64,000 nt of DNA. Origin: Pseudomonadota bacterium. Lineage in GTDB: Bacteria > Pseudomonadota > Alphaproteobacteria > Rhizobiales > Pleomorphomonadaceae. How positions within the stretch are numbered: position 1 is the first letter of the stretch; the number at the start of each line of letters is the position of its first letter. A program made the position numbers and the translations under genes. Shown here piece by piece: positions 49,374 through 59,494 of the stretch. The stretch is taken from the NCBI GenBank assembly GCA_018262505.1, contig JAGSYV010000008.1, positions 1 to 64,000 of the forward strand, given 5' to 3'. The notes under the pieces were generated by a model. It saw only the letters and a list, made by a program, of their open reading frames with translations. It ran no database searches and was not told the origin of the DNA.

Positions 49374-49820
49374 ATGACTGGCGAAGCCGTTTCCCTGTTC
49401 TCGCCTCAGGTGGCCAACTGGAATACTGCCGATGGCGTCGGCCGCTTCAAGAACTTGCTTGCGGTCATGTTGTTGGCGACGTCTCTGTCGAGTACAATCA
49501 GCAGTTCACCAGCACGAGCTGATCTCGTCTCGGACCACATGCTGCCGCAGTTCTCGCAGGCAGAGCTCCGGATAGTAATGTCGGACGGGCTATTGCGAGC
49601 AGCCTTGTCCGACGCGCCTTGGCTGCTCCTTCGGGCGCTTCAGATTGGGGCCTGTTCGACAACGGGGGGTAACACGAACCAACCCGGAGGCGCTGGTGCG
49701 TGTCCGACAACTCCATCCGCCGCTACCCCTGACGATGAGCCGGAGGAACGCGCCAATCCAGAAGCCGCTTACGACCTGTTCATGTTGCTCAAACGCGTCA
49801 AGGAAACCCAGGCCAGATGA
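49374..49820 (+). CDS. Hypothetical protein (148 aa), fourth gene of cluster, hydrophobic/export-like N-terminal segment
   Basis: 11 bp after previous stop; FKNLLAVMLLATSLSSTISSSPARADLV resembles a signal peptide; no family recognised. Confidence 0.55.
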   Translation: MTGEAVSLFSPQVANWNTADGVGRFKNLLAVMLLATSLSSTISSSPARADLVSDHMLPQFSQAELRIVMSDGLLRAALSDAPWLLLRALQIGACSTTGGNTNQPGGAGACPTTPSAATPDDEPEERANPEAAYDLFMLLKRVKETQAR

Positions 49821-50581
49821 AGCCGTCGCACTTGGAGAATAGGGTGCCAAGTGATTTCGAGGCCTCTGGAGTAGCGTTCTCTTGCTACTTGCGGTGAGGG
49901 GGAGCAATCCGAAGCTGTTGTATTGGAGCATCCGAGGTGGCCGAAAAACTGTTGGCGAGTGCCGTCTCTAAAGTGGCACTTGCTAGGCAACGCCGGCAAT
50001 TTACCTGCGCTTAGGATTCCGCGCCATCGGCACCTCACTCATACGCTGATCGTTCGCTAGCCTGATCCGGCCACCAGAGTTTCAGGTATTGCTCGATCAG
50101 GTGCTCGCCACCCGATCTCCTCCTTTCCATCCGCCAAGACCAGCCATTGCGTTGGCAATCGGACTGTCTTTGCGGCCCATATCGCTCCGGAATCCGCCTT
50201 CCGGATCGGAGATCCTATGCTCACTCCATCCTGCTTCTCCATCAACAATGGTCCTGACGAAGTCGACTCACTTTCTCGCGTTGCGGCAGACCTTCGACAC
50301 CTTCTCTACGGGAACGGCGTTCCCCAGATAGTCCGCCTCAATGCCGCTCCTTGAGCGGTTGGTCCGAAACTCTGATCCCCTGCGATGGATCATCAGCCTC
50401 TCGGGTGTCGACAAACCGACCTCGGGAATCGGTCAGCCCGTTTCGCACTCTCCCGCAGTCGCGGTTGGGCTAGGACTCTGCACGAATGGGTCCGCTTCGG
50501 CCGTCATGTCAACGAGATACCGGCATCGCGCTTTCGGATAAGAATAGCCCAACCAGAAGGGAGACGCTTCCTCGTCGCACG

Positions 50582-50721
50582 TTGGTTGCGGGCTACTGGA
50601 CCCCCGATTTGAACCTGCAACAAAGACCCCAGCAAATCATTGATTTTGCTGAGGTCTTTGGTTCAGACTGGTTGCGGGGGCTCGCAACTACCGAGACCGA
50701 CATTTGCTCGAAATCGCCATT
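50582..50721. repeat. Repeat copy B: tRNA-3'-end-like sequences flanking hairpin AAAGACCCCAGCAAA...TTTTGCTGAGGTCTTT
   Basis: Same arrangement and orientation as 21759-21945; hairpin 50622-50659. Confidence 0.6.
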
Positions 50722-50891
50722 TGACGTATTCGCTTTACAAAGGGTGTCTTGAGCCGAGCCACCCTGCGGCACTGGACGGGTTGCGAAGAGAGCCTGGGTA
50801 TGGGTGATGACGCTTCGTTGTTAACCACAGCCATTCGGTGGCTCTTGTGCCGAATGCGTGAGCGGTACCCCCCTGGTTCCGCATATCTTGT

Positions 50892-52055
50892 TCACGCAGC
50901 GACCGAACGTTTTTCGACCAGACGGGAAAGCAGGCTGGCGCCAACTGGCAGGAGGCCGTCGTCCAGCACGAAGGCGGGATTGTGCACCGGCACCGAGCCG
51001 CCGTGCCCGACGGTGAAATAGACACCCGGCCGCCGCGCCAGCATGTCGGCGAAGTCCTCGCTGCCCATCACCGGCTCGTTCTTGATGTAGACATTGGCGT
51101 CACCGACCACGCTGGCGGCAATCGTAAGGCAGCCGTCGACCAGTGCATCGGTGTTGGACAGCACGTCGAACCCGTTGCGGATATCAACATCGGCTTCGAC
51201 GCCAAACGCGGCCGCCACGCCCTCGACAATCTCGCGGAAGCGACTGACCACGCGGTCGCGTGTCTCGTGGTCGAGATAGCGAATTGTACCGCAGATCTCT
51301 GCGTCCTGAGGGATCACGTTGTAGGCGCTGCCAGCGTGAACCTGGGTCACCGACACCACTGCCGCCTTAAGCGGACCAACATTGCGGCTGACGATTGACT
51401 GCAGCGCCTGGACCAGATGCGTAACGGCCACGATCGGATCGCTCGAATGCTCGGGATGGGCGGCATGGCTGCCGTTGCCGCGCAGTTTCACATCGAAGAA
51501 TTCGGCACCGGCCATGGCCACACCTGGCTTGATTCCGACCCGGTAGGGTGGGTCGAGAGGCGAATTGTGCAGGGCATAGATCTCGTCACAGGGGAAACGC
51601 TCGAACAGGCCGTCGGCCAGCATGGCGCGCGCACCACCCATTCCTTCCTCGGCTGGCTGGAAAATCAGCACGGCGGTGCCGGCAAAGTCACGTGTTTCAG
51701 CGAGGTAACGGGCCGCGCCAAGCAGGATGGTCGTGTGGCCGTCGTGACCGCAGCCGTGAAAGCGACCTTGAATGGTAGAGGCATAGGACAGGTTGGACTG
51801 CTCCTGCATGGGCAACGCGTCCATGTCAGCCCGCAGGCCGATGGTGCGCCCCGGCCCCAGCTTGCCCTTGATGACACCGATCACACCGGTTTTGCCGAGC
51901 CCCCGATGCACCTCGATACCCCAAGATGCAAGCTTTTCGGCGACTATGCCGGATGTCCTCACTTCTTCGAAGCCGATTTCCGGATGAGCGTGGATGTCGC
52001 GCCGTATGGCAGTGAGTTCGTCGCCAAAGGCAGCGATTCGGTCGATGATCGGCAT
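50892..52055 (-). CDS. M20-family amidohydrolase (hippurate hydrolase-like)
   Basis: IRRDIHAHPEIGFEEVRTS, GLRADMDALPM, FHGCGHDGHTTILLGAARYL; ATG at 52055. Confidence 0.93.
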   Translation of the reverse strand: MPIIDRIAAFGDELTAIRRDIHAHPEIGFEEVRTSGIVAEKLASWGIEVHRGLGKTGVIGVIKGKLGPGRTIGLRADMDALPMQEQSNLSYASTIQGRFHGCGHDGHTTILLGAARYLAETRDFAGTAVLIFQPAEEGMGGARAMLADGLFERFPCDEIYALHNSPLDPPYRVGIKPGVAMAGAEFFDVKLRGNGSHAAHPEHSSDPIVAVTHLVQALQSIVSRNVGPLKAAVVSVTQVHAGSAYNVIPQDAEICGTIRYLDHETRDRVVSRFREIVEGVAAAFGVEADVDIRNGFDVLSNTDALVDGCLTIAASVVGDANVYIKNEPVMGSEDFADMLARRPGVYFTVGHGGSVPVHNPAFVLDDGLLPVGASLLSRLVEKRSVAA

Positions 52056-52107
52056 GGTTCCCTCCTTGACTGGCGCCCGGTGCCGCTTGGTCCGGAACGG
52101 ATATCTG

Positions 52108-53457
52108 TCAGATGGTCGAAAGATCGGCTGGGTCGGCGCAGTAGGTGAGCGCACCGATCTGCAACATTGGCTTGGAGCTGGCGTCGCCCGGGTGGCGTTG
52201 GACGGTCTCGCCGAAGCTTGCCATTGGAAAAGCTTCGGTAACGACGCCTGACGTTGCATCGCTGACCGTGATTTCAGTGGCGGCGTCCAGCGGCTGCAAG
52301 GCTGCGGGATCGCCGACCAACAGGCGGTCGCCGACCGGGACCAGGTCAATGGCGCTCCAAATGCTCCACCAGCGCCCGCTCCATTCCTGCAAGTGTGGCA
52401 AAGCTGGACCGCGCTCGGAAAACACGTTGAACAAGTCGATGATGCCCTCCGCCCACTGCGCGGCGTATCCATCTATGGCATTGGTGAGAACGCTGACGGT
52501 AATGCCCCAATCGGGCACGGTGACCGTTCGCGTCAGAAAACCGGGAAAGGCGCCGCCGTGGCCGAAGCAGCCGTGGCCGCCAATCTCTCCGGTGACGGTG
52601 CCAAGACCGTAACCGCGCCGTAGCGGCGAGCCGGGGAGCGGCCAGCGCGGCAGTGCCATGCTCCGACGACTCGCAACCGACAGCACACTCTTGGTGGCGT
52701 TGGGCGACAGGCTGTTGAAGAACCGGGCGAGATCCGCAGCCGTGCTGACAAAGCCGGTAGCCGCGGCCATGGCCCGGGTATTTGCGATGCCCGACATCGG
52801 CCGGCGCCCAAATGGCATGATGCCGCTATGGCCACTGGCGAGCCGGCCAGTCTCCTGCGCCTCGTAAAGATCGGCCGTCGTTTCCTTCAGATCGCTTGCC
52901 GTAACGATCTCGCGCTCGATCCACTTTGCATAGAGCTCGTCGGATATCGCCTCGATCAGCAGCCCAAGCAGCGAATAGCCGATGTTGGAATATTTGAGGC
53001 GGGTACCGCCGTCGATCACCGTCTGGCCGCCGAGCGCGGCTCGCAGGCCGGCCAGATCGAGAAACGGGCCGGTGTTGCCCCAGAAATCGGCTCGGGAGCC
53101 GTCGCGGCTGACCCCTGCTCCATGACAGAGCAACTGCTCTATGGTCGCCTCGGCGAGCCTATCATGCAAGCCCGGCACAAATCCGCCGATGGCATCGTCG
53201 AGATGCAATCTTCCCGCTTCACGCAGCTTGAGGATGGCAGCGGCCGTGAAGGTTTTGGAATGCGATGCAACGCGAAAGCGATGGGCCGGTGTCATGACTT
53301 CGCCGCTGCGGATGTCGGCGACGCCGAAGGCGAGTTCGGCAACCACTTCGCCGTCTTTCACCACGGCCACGACGCAGCCGGGCAACTGGGTGGCGCCCAT
53401 CTGATAGCTCAGCCAGGACTGGGTATAAGCGATGGCGTCGTCGAGCCAGACAGTCAT
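52108..53457 (-). CDS. Serine hydrolase (beta-lactamase/D-aminopeptidase-like)
   Basis: RFRVASHSKTFTAAAILKLREAGRLHLDD (SxxK), YSNIGYSLLGLLIEAI. Confidence 0.88.
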   Translation of the reverse strand: MTVWLDDAIAYTQSWLSYQMGATQLPGCVVAVVKDGEVVAELAFGVADIRSGEVMTPAHRFRVASHSKTFTAAAILKLREAGRLHLDDAIGGFVPGLHDRLAEATIEQLLCHGAGVSRDGSRADFWGNTGPFLDLAGLRAALGGQTVIDGGTRLKYSNIGYSLLGLLIEAISDELYAKWIEREIVTASDLKETTADLYEAQETGRLASGHSGIMPFGRRPMSGIANTRAMAAATGFVSTAADLARFFNSLSPNATKSVLSVASRRSMALPRWPLPGSPLRRGYGLGTVTGEIGGHGCFGHGGAFPGFLTRTVTVPDWGITVSVLTNAIDGYAAQWAEGIIDLFNVFSERGPALPHLQEWSGRWWSIWSAIDLVPVGDRLLVGDPAALQPLDAATEITVSDATSGVVTEAFPMASFGETVQRHPGDASSKPMLQIGALTYCADPADLSTI

Positions 53458-53592
53458 GATTGTTGATCCCGAATTCTTAGGGGTTGGTCAGCGGAGGCCT
53501 GGTCTGGCCTGGTGCCGCACAGGGGGCCTTTGGGGCAATTCAGAGGGTCCAATTCCGATTAGCACAAATTTTGGACATGGCTAGAAAATATG

Positions 53593-53606
53593 TTTGACTA
53601 GTCAAA
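53593..53606. promoter_or_regulatory. Perfect palindrome TTTGACTAGTCAAA in divergent promoter region
   Basis: 14-bp palindrome between serine hydrolase and peptide SBP genes. Confidence 0.5.
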
Positions 53607-53728
53607 AAATTTTTACTAGCCTCCTCTAGCTGCAACCGAGAAGGGAAACAACACCTGTAAATCCGGGCAGCCAATCCAGAAACAACCAAGCCAGTCCCAT
53701 TGCGATGACTACAGAGGGGCCCTAGACG

Positions 53729-55291
53729 ATGCGCATCATCAGACCGCTCGCAGGCGCCATAGCGCTTGCCCTCGGTGTGGCGGCAACCGGTTCTGCCCAG
53801 GCCGCAACACTGCATTTTCGTCTCGGCGAAGACCCGGAGACGCTCTACAATATCGCCACGATCTCACAGACGGCGGGTGATATAATAAACAGCTACATGC
53901 TTGAAAGCCTTGTCTATTTCGATGCGGATGGCAAGCCGCAGCCCTGGCTCGCGACGGGTTGGGACATTAGCGCCGATCAAACCACCATCACCTTCAAGCT
54001 GCGGTCCGGCATCGTCTTTCAGGACGGCACGCTCTTCAATGCCGCCGCGGTCGCCGCCACCTATGGCGCTATTCTCGATCCGGCCAACGCCTCGCCGCAG
54101 CTTGCCAATATGGGCTCGCTCTCTAAAGTTGAATCCGTCGATGACATGACGGTGCGCTTCACTTACAAGACACCGTTCGCTCCAGCCTTCAATGCGATCG
54201 CTGGTATCGGCATCAACTCGCCGACGGCGGTCGCCAAATACGGGAAGGATTACGGTCGTCACCCGGTAGGCACCGGGCCCTTCGCCTTCAAGGAGTGGAT
54301 CCCCGGCACCTCGATTACGCTCGAGCGCAACCCCTCCTATCATGCCCAGTTCCGCTCCGACGTTGCCAACAAAGGCGCACCCTATGCCGACGAAGTGGTG
54401 TTGACGGTGATCGCCGAAGAAGGCGTCGCCCAGAGCGCCCTCGAAACCGGAGAGCTTACCGCCGCCGGCCTGCAGGCCGACGCCATTACGCAGTTCGCCA
54501 GCAATCCGCAGTTCAAGACCATCATCAACAAGTCGAACGGCAACCTCGTCTTCCTTGAGTTCAATCAGTTCAAGGCGCCGTTCGGCGATGCGGCCTTCCG
54601 CAAGGCGCTAGGCTATGCGATCGACCGCAAGGCCGCGGTGGATGCCGCCTGGGGTGGCTATGGCGCACCGGCGCTCAGCCTTCTGTCGGTAGCCATTCCC
54701 TATTACGACGCCAAGGTGGCCGAAACTTACGGCACGCCCTACGATCCAGCCAAGGCCAGGGAACTACTGGCGGCGGATGGCTGGACCGATAGCGACGGCG
54801 ATGGCACCCTCGACAAGGGCGGCCAGAAGGCCGAATTCGTCATCCGCTCCTATTCCGGCTTCACCCATATCGATCGCACGCTGCAGGTCGTCCAGAGCAA
54901 TTTCGCCGACATCGGTATCAAGGTCAGCCTGGAAACGTCAGATTGGGGCGCCTTCTATCCCAGCCTGCTTGAGGATGGCTGGGACATGGACCTGATGCGT
55001 TGGACCGACAGCGACGCCGACGTGTTGACCCAGTTGTTCGCCTCGCCCGGTCATCGCAAGAAGCTCGTGCCCAATCCGGCCATCGACGACACGCTCAAGC
55101 GCTGCAGCGCCACGCTTGAACCTGCGGCACGCGCCGCCTGTGTCAGCGAGGCGCAGAAGGCGCTGCTTGAAGACATGACGGCTATCCCCATCCTAACCAG
55201 TTGGGGCGTCACCGCCACGCAGGCCAATGTCTCAGGCTATCACTTCGACTATCTCGGCTACCTGCTTTCCGCCGACATCAAGGCCGAATAA
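53729..55291 (+). CDS. Peptide ABC transporter substrate-binding protein (SBP family 5)
   Basis: Signal peptide; YMLESLVYFDADGKPQPWLATGWDISADQTTITFKLRSGIVFQDG. Confidence 0.93.
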   Translation: MRIIRPLAGAIALALGVAATGSAQAATLHFRLGEDPETLYNIATISQTAGDIINSYMLESLVYFDADGKPQPWLATGWDISADQTTITFKLRSGIVFQDGTLFNAAAVAATYGAILDPANASPQLANMGSLSKVESVDDMTVRFTYKTPFAPAFNAIAGIGINSPTAVAKYGKDYGRHPVGTGPFAFKEWIPGTSITLERNPSYHAQFRSDVANKGAPYADEVVLTVIAEEGVAQSALETGELTAAGLQADAITQFASNPQFKTIINKSNGNLVFLEFNQFKAPFGDAAFRKALGYAIDRKAAVDAAWGGYGAPALSLLSVAIPYYDAKVAETYGTPYDPAKARELLAADGWTDSDGDGTLDKGGQKAEFVIRSYSGFTHIDRTLQVVQSNFADIGIKVSLETSDWGAFYPSLLEDGWDMDLMRWTDSDADVLTQLFASPGHRKKLVPNPAIDDTLKRCSATLEPAARAACVSEAQKALLEDMTAIPILTSWGVTATQANVSGYHFDYLGYLLSADIKAE

Positions 55292-55357
55292 CCGGCGCGT
55301 GTCCAGTCCGGGGCCGGGCGAACCTGCCCGCTCCCGGACTATCGTCCGAGGACTGCC

Positions 55358-56290
55358 ATGGCCGCTTTCATCCTGAGACGCCTGCTGGTGACCATCCCGG
55401 TACTGGCCGGCATTCTGTTCGCCACTTTCCTGATCAAGGCACTGATCCCCACAGACGCCGTGCTCGCTCTCTATTCGGGAAAAGTAACCGAACAGAAGGC
55501 CGAAGCGGCAATCGCTGCCATTCGTGCAAAATATGATCTCGACAAACCGTGGTACGAGCAGTTTGCCAGCTACGCAGTCAAGGTGGCTCAGGGCGATCTG
55601 GGCGAATCCATCCGCACCCGTCGCCCGGTGGCCGATGAGATCGGCTTTCGCTATGTCAACACCATGATCCTTACCGGCGCCGCCCTGCTGGTAGCGGTAC
55701 TGGTCGGCCTGACAACCGGCATTGCCTCGGCCTATTGGAAGGGCAGCTGGATCGATGAGGCGGCAATGGCCGTCGGCATCATGGGTATCTCCATGCCTGC
55801 CTTCTTCTTCGGGCTGGTGTTGATCTATTTCTTCGGAGTCCAGCTGAAGTGGCTCCCGGTGATCGGCACCGGCGATCTGCGGTCGCTGATCCTGCCAGCC
55901 CTGACACTCGGACTGATCGAGTCGGCGCCTTTGTCGCGCATCACCCGATCGAGCATGCTCGACGTTCTGTCGCAGGACTATATCAAGGCTGCGCGCGCCA
56001 AGGGCCTTTCCGAAGCCTATATCGTGCTGCGTCACGCGCTGCCAAACGCGCTCCTGTCGATCCTGACTATCGTCGGCCTGCAGATTGGCGGGTTGCTGGG
56101 TGGCGCCTTCATTATCGAAGTGGTGTTCGGCTGGCACGGCATCGGCGAGCTCGCAGTCAAGGCCATCGGCTGGCGCGACTTCACCATCACCCAGGCCATC
56201 ATCCTGATCTCGGCCTGCACTTATGTGTCGGTCAATCTGGTCGTCGACATTCTCTATGCCTGGGCTGACCCCAGGATCAACCACAGGTGA
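55358..56290 (+). CDS. Peptide ABC transporter permease (DppB-like)
   Basis: RRLLVTIPVLAGILFATFLIKALIPTD; DYIKAARAKGLSEAYIVLRHALPNALL. Confidence 0.92.
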   Translation: MAAFILRRLLVTIPVLAGILFATFLIKALIPTDAVLALYSGKVTEQKAEAAIAAIRAKYDLDKPWYEQFASYAVKVAQGDLGESIRTRRPVADEIGFRYVNTMILTGAALLVAVLVGLTTGIASAYWKGSWIDEAAMAVGIMGISMPAFFFGLVLIYFFGVQLKWLPVIGTGDLRSLILPALTLGLIESAPLSRITRSSMLDVLSQDYIKAARAKGLSEAYIVLRHALPNALLSILTIVGLQIGGLLGGAFIIEVVFGWHGIGELAVKAIGWRDFTITQAIILISACTYVSVNLVVDILYAWADPRINHR

Positions 56291-56294
56291 TCGA

Positions 56295-57194
56295 GTGACC
56301 CATCAGACCACGCCGGGCACGCTCGCTCCCGCCGGAACGGTCGACCACCGACCGCGGCGCAGCGGCCTTATAAGGATCCTGCGGCGCCTTGCCCGTCATC
56401 GCTCGGGCCGGATCGGCGGCGCGGCGGTGCTTGTCATCATCCTGATGGCGGCCTTCGGCTCACTGCTCGTGCCCTACGCCCCCCTGAAAATCGATATGGC
56501 GCACCGCCTGCTGCCGCCCGGCGCCAGCCACTGGTTCGGGACCGACGAACTCGGCCGCGACCTGTTGAGCCGCGTGATCTTTGGCGCCCGCTACCTGCTG
56601 CTGGTTGGTGTCTATTCCACAGCCATCGCCTTTGGCGGCGGCGTGTTGCTCGGCCTGCTGGCCGTCGCCGGCGGCGGCTGGACCGACATGCTGGTGATGC
56701 GTCTCGTCGATATTATGCTGGCCTTTCCCTATGTCCTGCTGCTGCTGGCCATCATCGCCGCGCTAGGGCCGAGCCTGACCACGGCAATGGTTGCCGTGGG
56801 CATCGCCGGTATCCCCGGCTACGCGCGCTTGGTCCGAGGCGAAGCTCTGTCGGTGCGCGAGCGCGAATATGTTGACGCCATGCGAGTGCTTGGCGCTGGC
56901 ACACTGCGCATTACGCTCGGCACGATCCTGCCGTCGATCCTGCCGGCGCTGGTCATCTACACCAGCTACGTCATGCCGCTCGCCGTGCTATCGGCCTCGG
57001 CGCTCAGCTTCCTTGGCCTTGGTGCCCAGCCTCCGCTGCCCGAATGGGGGGCGATGCTGGTGTCCTCCCGCTCCTTCCTGGCCACGGCATGGTGGGTGGT
57101 GGCAGCGCCAGGCATGGCAATCTTCCTGTCCATCCTCGGCCTCAACCTGTTCGGCAACGCATTGCGCGACGTCCTGGACCCCAAGCACTCATGA
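56295..57194 (+). CDS. Peptide ABC transporter permease (DppC-like)
   Basis: GASHWFGTDELGRDLLSRVIFGAR; GTG start 56295. Confidence 0.9.
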   Translation: MTHQTTPGTLAPAGTVDHRPRRSGLIRILRRLARHRSGRIGGAAVLVIILMAAFGSLLVPYAPLKIDMAHRLLPPGASHWFGTDELGRDLLSRVIFGARYLLLVGVYSTAIAFGGGVLLGLLAVAGGGWTDMLVMRLVDIMLAFPYVLLLLAIIAALGPSLTTAMVAVGIAGIPGYARLVRGEALSVREREYVDAMRVLGAGTLRITLGTILPSILPALVIYTSYVMPLAVLSASALSFLGLGAQPPLPEWGAMLVSSRSFLATAWWVVAAPGMAIFLSILGLNLFGNALRDVLDPKHS

Positions 57195-58264
57195 CCGCCC
57201 TATCCTCCCCCATGCACTCCTCCGCCTCTCCGGCAGCGCCGATCGCCCCGGTCATTGAGGTGCGCGGACTGCGTACCCACTTTACCGGCGAAACCGGCAT
57301 CATTCGCGCGGTGGACGGCGTTGACCTTCATGTTCGCGCCGGCGAGTGCCTCGGCCTTGTCGGGGAATCGGGCTGCGGCAAGACCATCACCGCGTTGTCG
57401 CTGGTTCGCCTTGTCTCGCCACCCGGCCGGATTGCCGCCGGCGAAATCCTCTATGACGGACGCGATCTCGTCAAAGCCAGCGAAGCTGACCTGTTGGCTT
57501 TGCGTGGCGACCGCATTTCCATGATATTCCAGCAGCCGAAGGCCAGCCTCAACCCGGTCATCCAGATCGGCTGGCAGGTGGCCGAACTGTTTTGTCACCA
57601 TCGTGGCATGGCGCGTCGCGCGGCCTGGCTCGAGGCGGTTGAGCTGCTTAAGGCCGTAGGCCTGCCGGCGGCCGAGCGCAAAGCGCTGGCCTATCCTCAT
57701 GAATTGTCCGGCGGGCAGGCTCAACGCGTGATGATCGCCATGGCGCTGGCACTCAAGCCGCGCCTGCTGATCGCCGATGAGCCGACAACTGCCCTCGACG
57801 TCACAGTGCAAGCGCAGATCCTGCATTTGCTGCGCGGACTATGCCGCGACTTCGGCACCGCGCTGATCCTCGTCACCCATGACCTCGGCGTGGTGGCCGA
57901 GACTGCCGACCGCGTAGCGGTGATGTATGCGGGCCAGATCGTCGAGACCGCCGACGTCGTTCCGCTGTTCGCTCAGCCTGCCCATCCCTATACGCGAGGC
58001 TTACTGCACTCCATGCCGGTGCAGGGCCGCCGCCGCGACCGCCTCGATGCCATTCCCGGCTCGGTGCCGCCACCGGGGCTCACCATGGCCGGTTGCCGCT
58101 TCGCACCGCGCTGTTCGTTCGCCTTCGAGCGCTGCCATGCCGAACCGCCACCTCTCGTCGGCCTTCCGGACGGTCGGCAGGCTCGCTGCTGGCTTGCCAT
58201 CCCCGAGCCCACTCGGTCGCGGTCCCATTCGGACGATGTGGCTCGCCCGGGCCAGCCCGATTGA
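57191..58264 (+). CDS. Peptide ABC transporter ATP-binding protein (DppD-like)
   Basis: [53 protein letters not shown]; 4-bp overlap with previous gene. Confidence 0.93.
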   Translation: MTALSSPMHSSASPAAPIAPVIEVRGLRTHFTGETGIIRAVDGVDLHVRAGECLGLVGESGCGKTITALSLVRLVSPPGRIAAGEILYDGRDLVKASEADLLALRGDRISMIFQQPKASLNPVIQIGWQVAELFCHHRGMARRAAWLEAVELLKAVGLPAAERKALAYPHELSGGQAQRVMIAMALALKPRLLIADEPTTALDVTVQAQILHLLRGLCRDFGTALILVTHDLGVVAETADRVAVMYAGQIVETADVVPLFAQPAHPYTRGLLHSMPVQGRRRDRLDAIPGSVPPPGLTMAGCRFAPRCSFAFERCHAEPPPLVGLPDGRQARCWLAIPEPTRSRSHSDDVARPGQPD

Positions 58265-58341
58265 GCCGCGACACAAGCCTGGAAATCTAGCGTGCTTGAT
58301 CACTCCCTGGATAAATCCGCACTGAGCCGAGGAGCGAGACC

Positions 58342-59349
58342 ATGACCAAGGCAACGTCCGGCAAGACGCACCGCGCCGATGAACTCGTCACGGTGTCCGG
58401 CGTCAGCGCCCATTTTGCCGTGCGATCCGGCCTGCTGCGCCGCCGCACCGGCACCGTCAAGGCGGTGGACGGTGTCGACCTGGTCATCCGGCGCGGCGAG
58501 ACACTTGGCCTCGTCGGGGAATCGGGATGCGGCAAGACGACGCTTGCCCGCACCATCCTTGGCCTCCGACCGGCCGATGAGGGCGAGGTGGTCTTCGACG
58601 GGCATGTGATCTCACAGTTGCCGCCGCGCGATCTGAAGCCCCTGCGCCGTCACATGCAACTGATCTTCCAGGATCCCTACGCCTCACTCGATCCCCATGC
58701 GACCATTGGACGGTCGATCCGCGCCGGCCTGGACATTCACGGCATCGGCAGGGCAGCCGAACGTAGCGCCATTGTCGCCGACATGATGAACCGCGTTGGC
58801 CTCGATCCGGCGCTGGCCGATCGCTTTCCGCACGAGTTTTCCGGTGGTCAGCGTCAGCGCGTCGGCATCGCCCGTGCTCTGGTGCTCAATCCACAGCTGG
58901 TGGTCTGCGACGAACCCGTCTCAGCGCTCGACGTGTCGATCCAGTCGCAGATCCTCAATCTCATCAAGGACCTGCAAGCAGACCTGGGCCTGACCTATCT
59001 GTTCGTCTCGCACAATCTTGCGGTTGTGGAGCATGTTGCCGATCGGGTCGCCGTAATGTACCTGGGGCGGATTGTCGAGATCGCAGATCGCGAGGCGTTG
59101 TTTGGAGCGCCACGGCACCCCTATACGCAGGCGCTTCTGGCAGCGGTTCCGCAGCCTGATCCCACACACCGCCGGACCGAAGCGCCGCTGGCAGGTGAAA
59201 CGCCGAGCCCAGACGTCGACTATCAGGGCTGCCGCTTTCGCGGGCGCTGTCCGGTGGCCATAGACCGCTGCCGGACCCAGGAACCGGAGCTTGCCGGACC
59301 TGTGAACGGACACAGGACCGCCTGCTGGCGGGTTGCCGACGGTCTCTGA
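58342..59349 (+). CDS. Peptide ABC transporter ATP-binding protein (DppF-like)
   Basis: [61 protein letters not shown]. Confidence 0.93.
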   Translation: MTKATSGKTHRADELVTVSGVSAHFAVRSGLLRRRTGTVKAVDGVDLVIRRGETLGLVGESGCGKTTLARTILGLRPADEGEVVFDGHVISQLPPRDLKPLRRHMQLIFQDPYASLDPHATIGRSIRAGLDIHGIGRAAERSAIVADMMNRVGLDPALADRFPHEFSGGQRQRVGIARALVLNPQLVVCDEPVSALDVSIQSQILNLIKDLQADLGLTYLFVSHNLAVVEHVADRVAVMYLGRIVEIADREALFGAPRHPYTQALLAAVPQPDPTHRRTEAPLAGETPSPDVDYQGCRFRGRCPVAIDRCRTQEPELAGPVNGHRTACWRVADGL

Positions 59350-59494
59350 GGTCTTGGAGCAGAATACGGTTGGAGCGAAACGAGGATCGACAAGACCAGG
59401 TTTCAAAAGTAAATCGTTGGAACGCCGATTTGAGTCAGTCGTCTCCAACGGCGATCCAACTTTTGGTTGTGCCGCGGACAGGCGCGAAGGGGTG

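Noticed and set aside
50041-50560. Short ORFs between the caspase-serpin cluster and the repeat
   Set aside because: Fragmentary in all frames with no family I could recognise; possibly decayed DNA
50582-50721. Intact tRNA gene
   Set aside because: Only T-arm/CCA-end-like pieces; no complete cloverleaf
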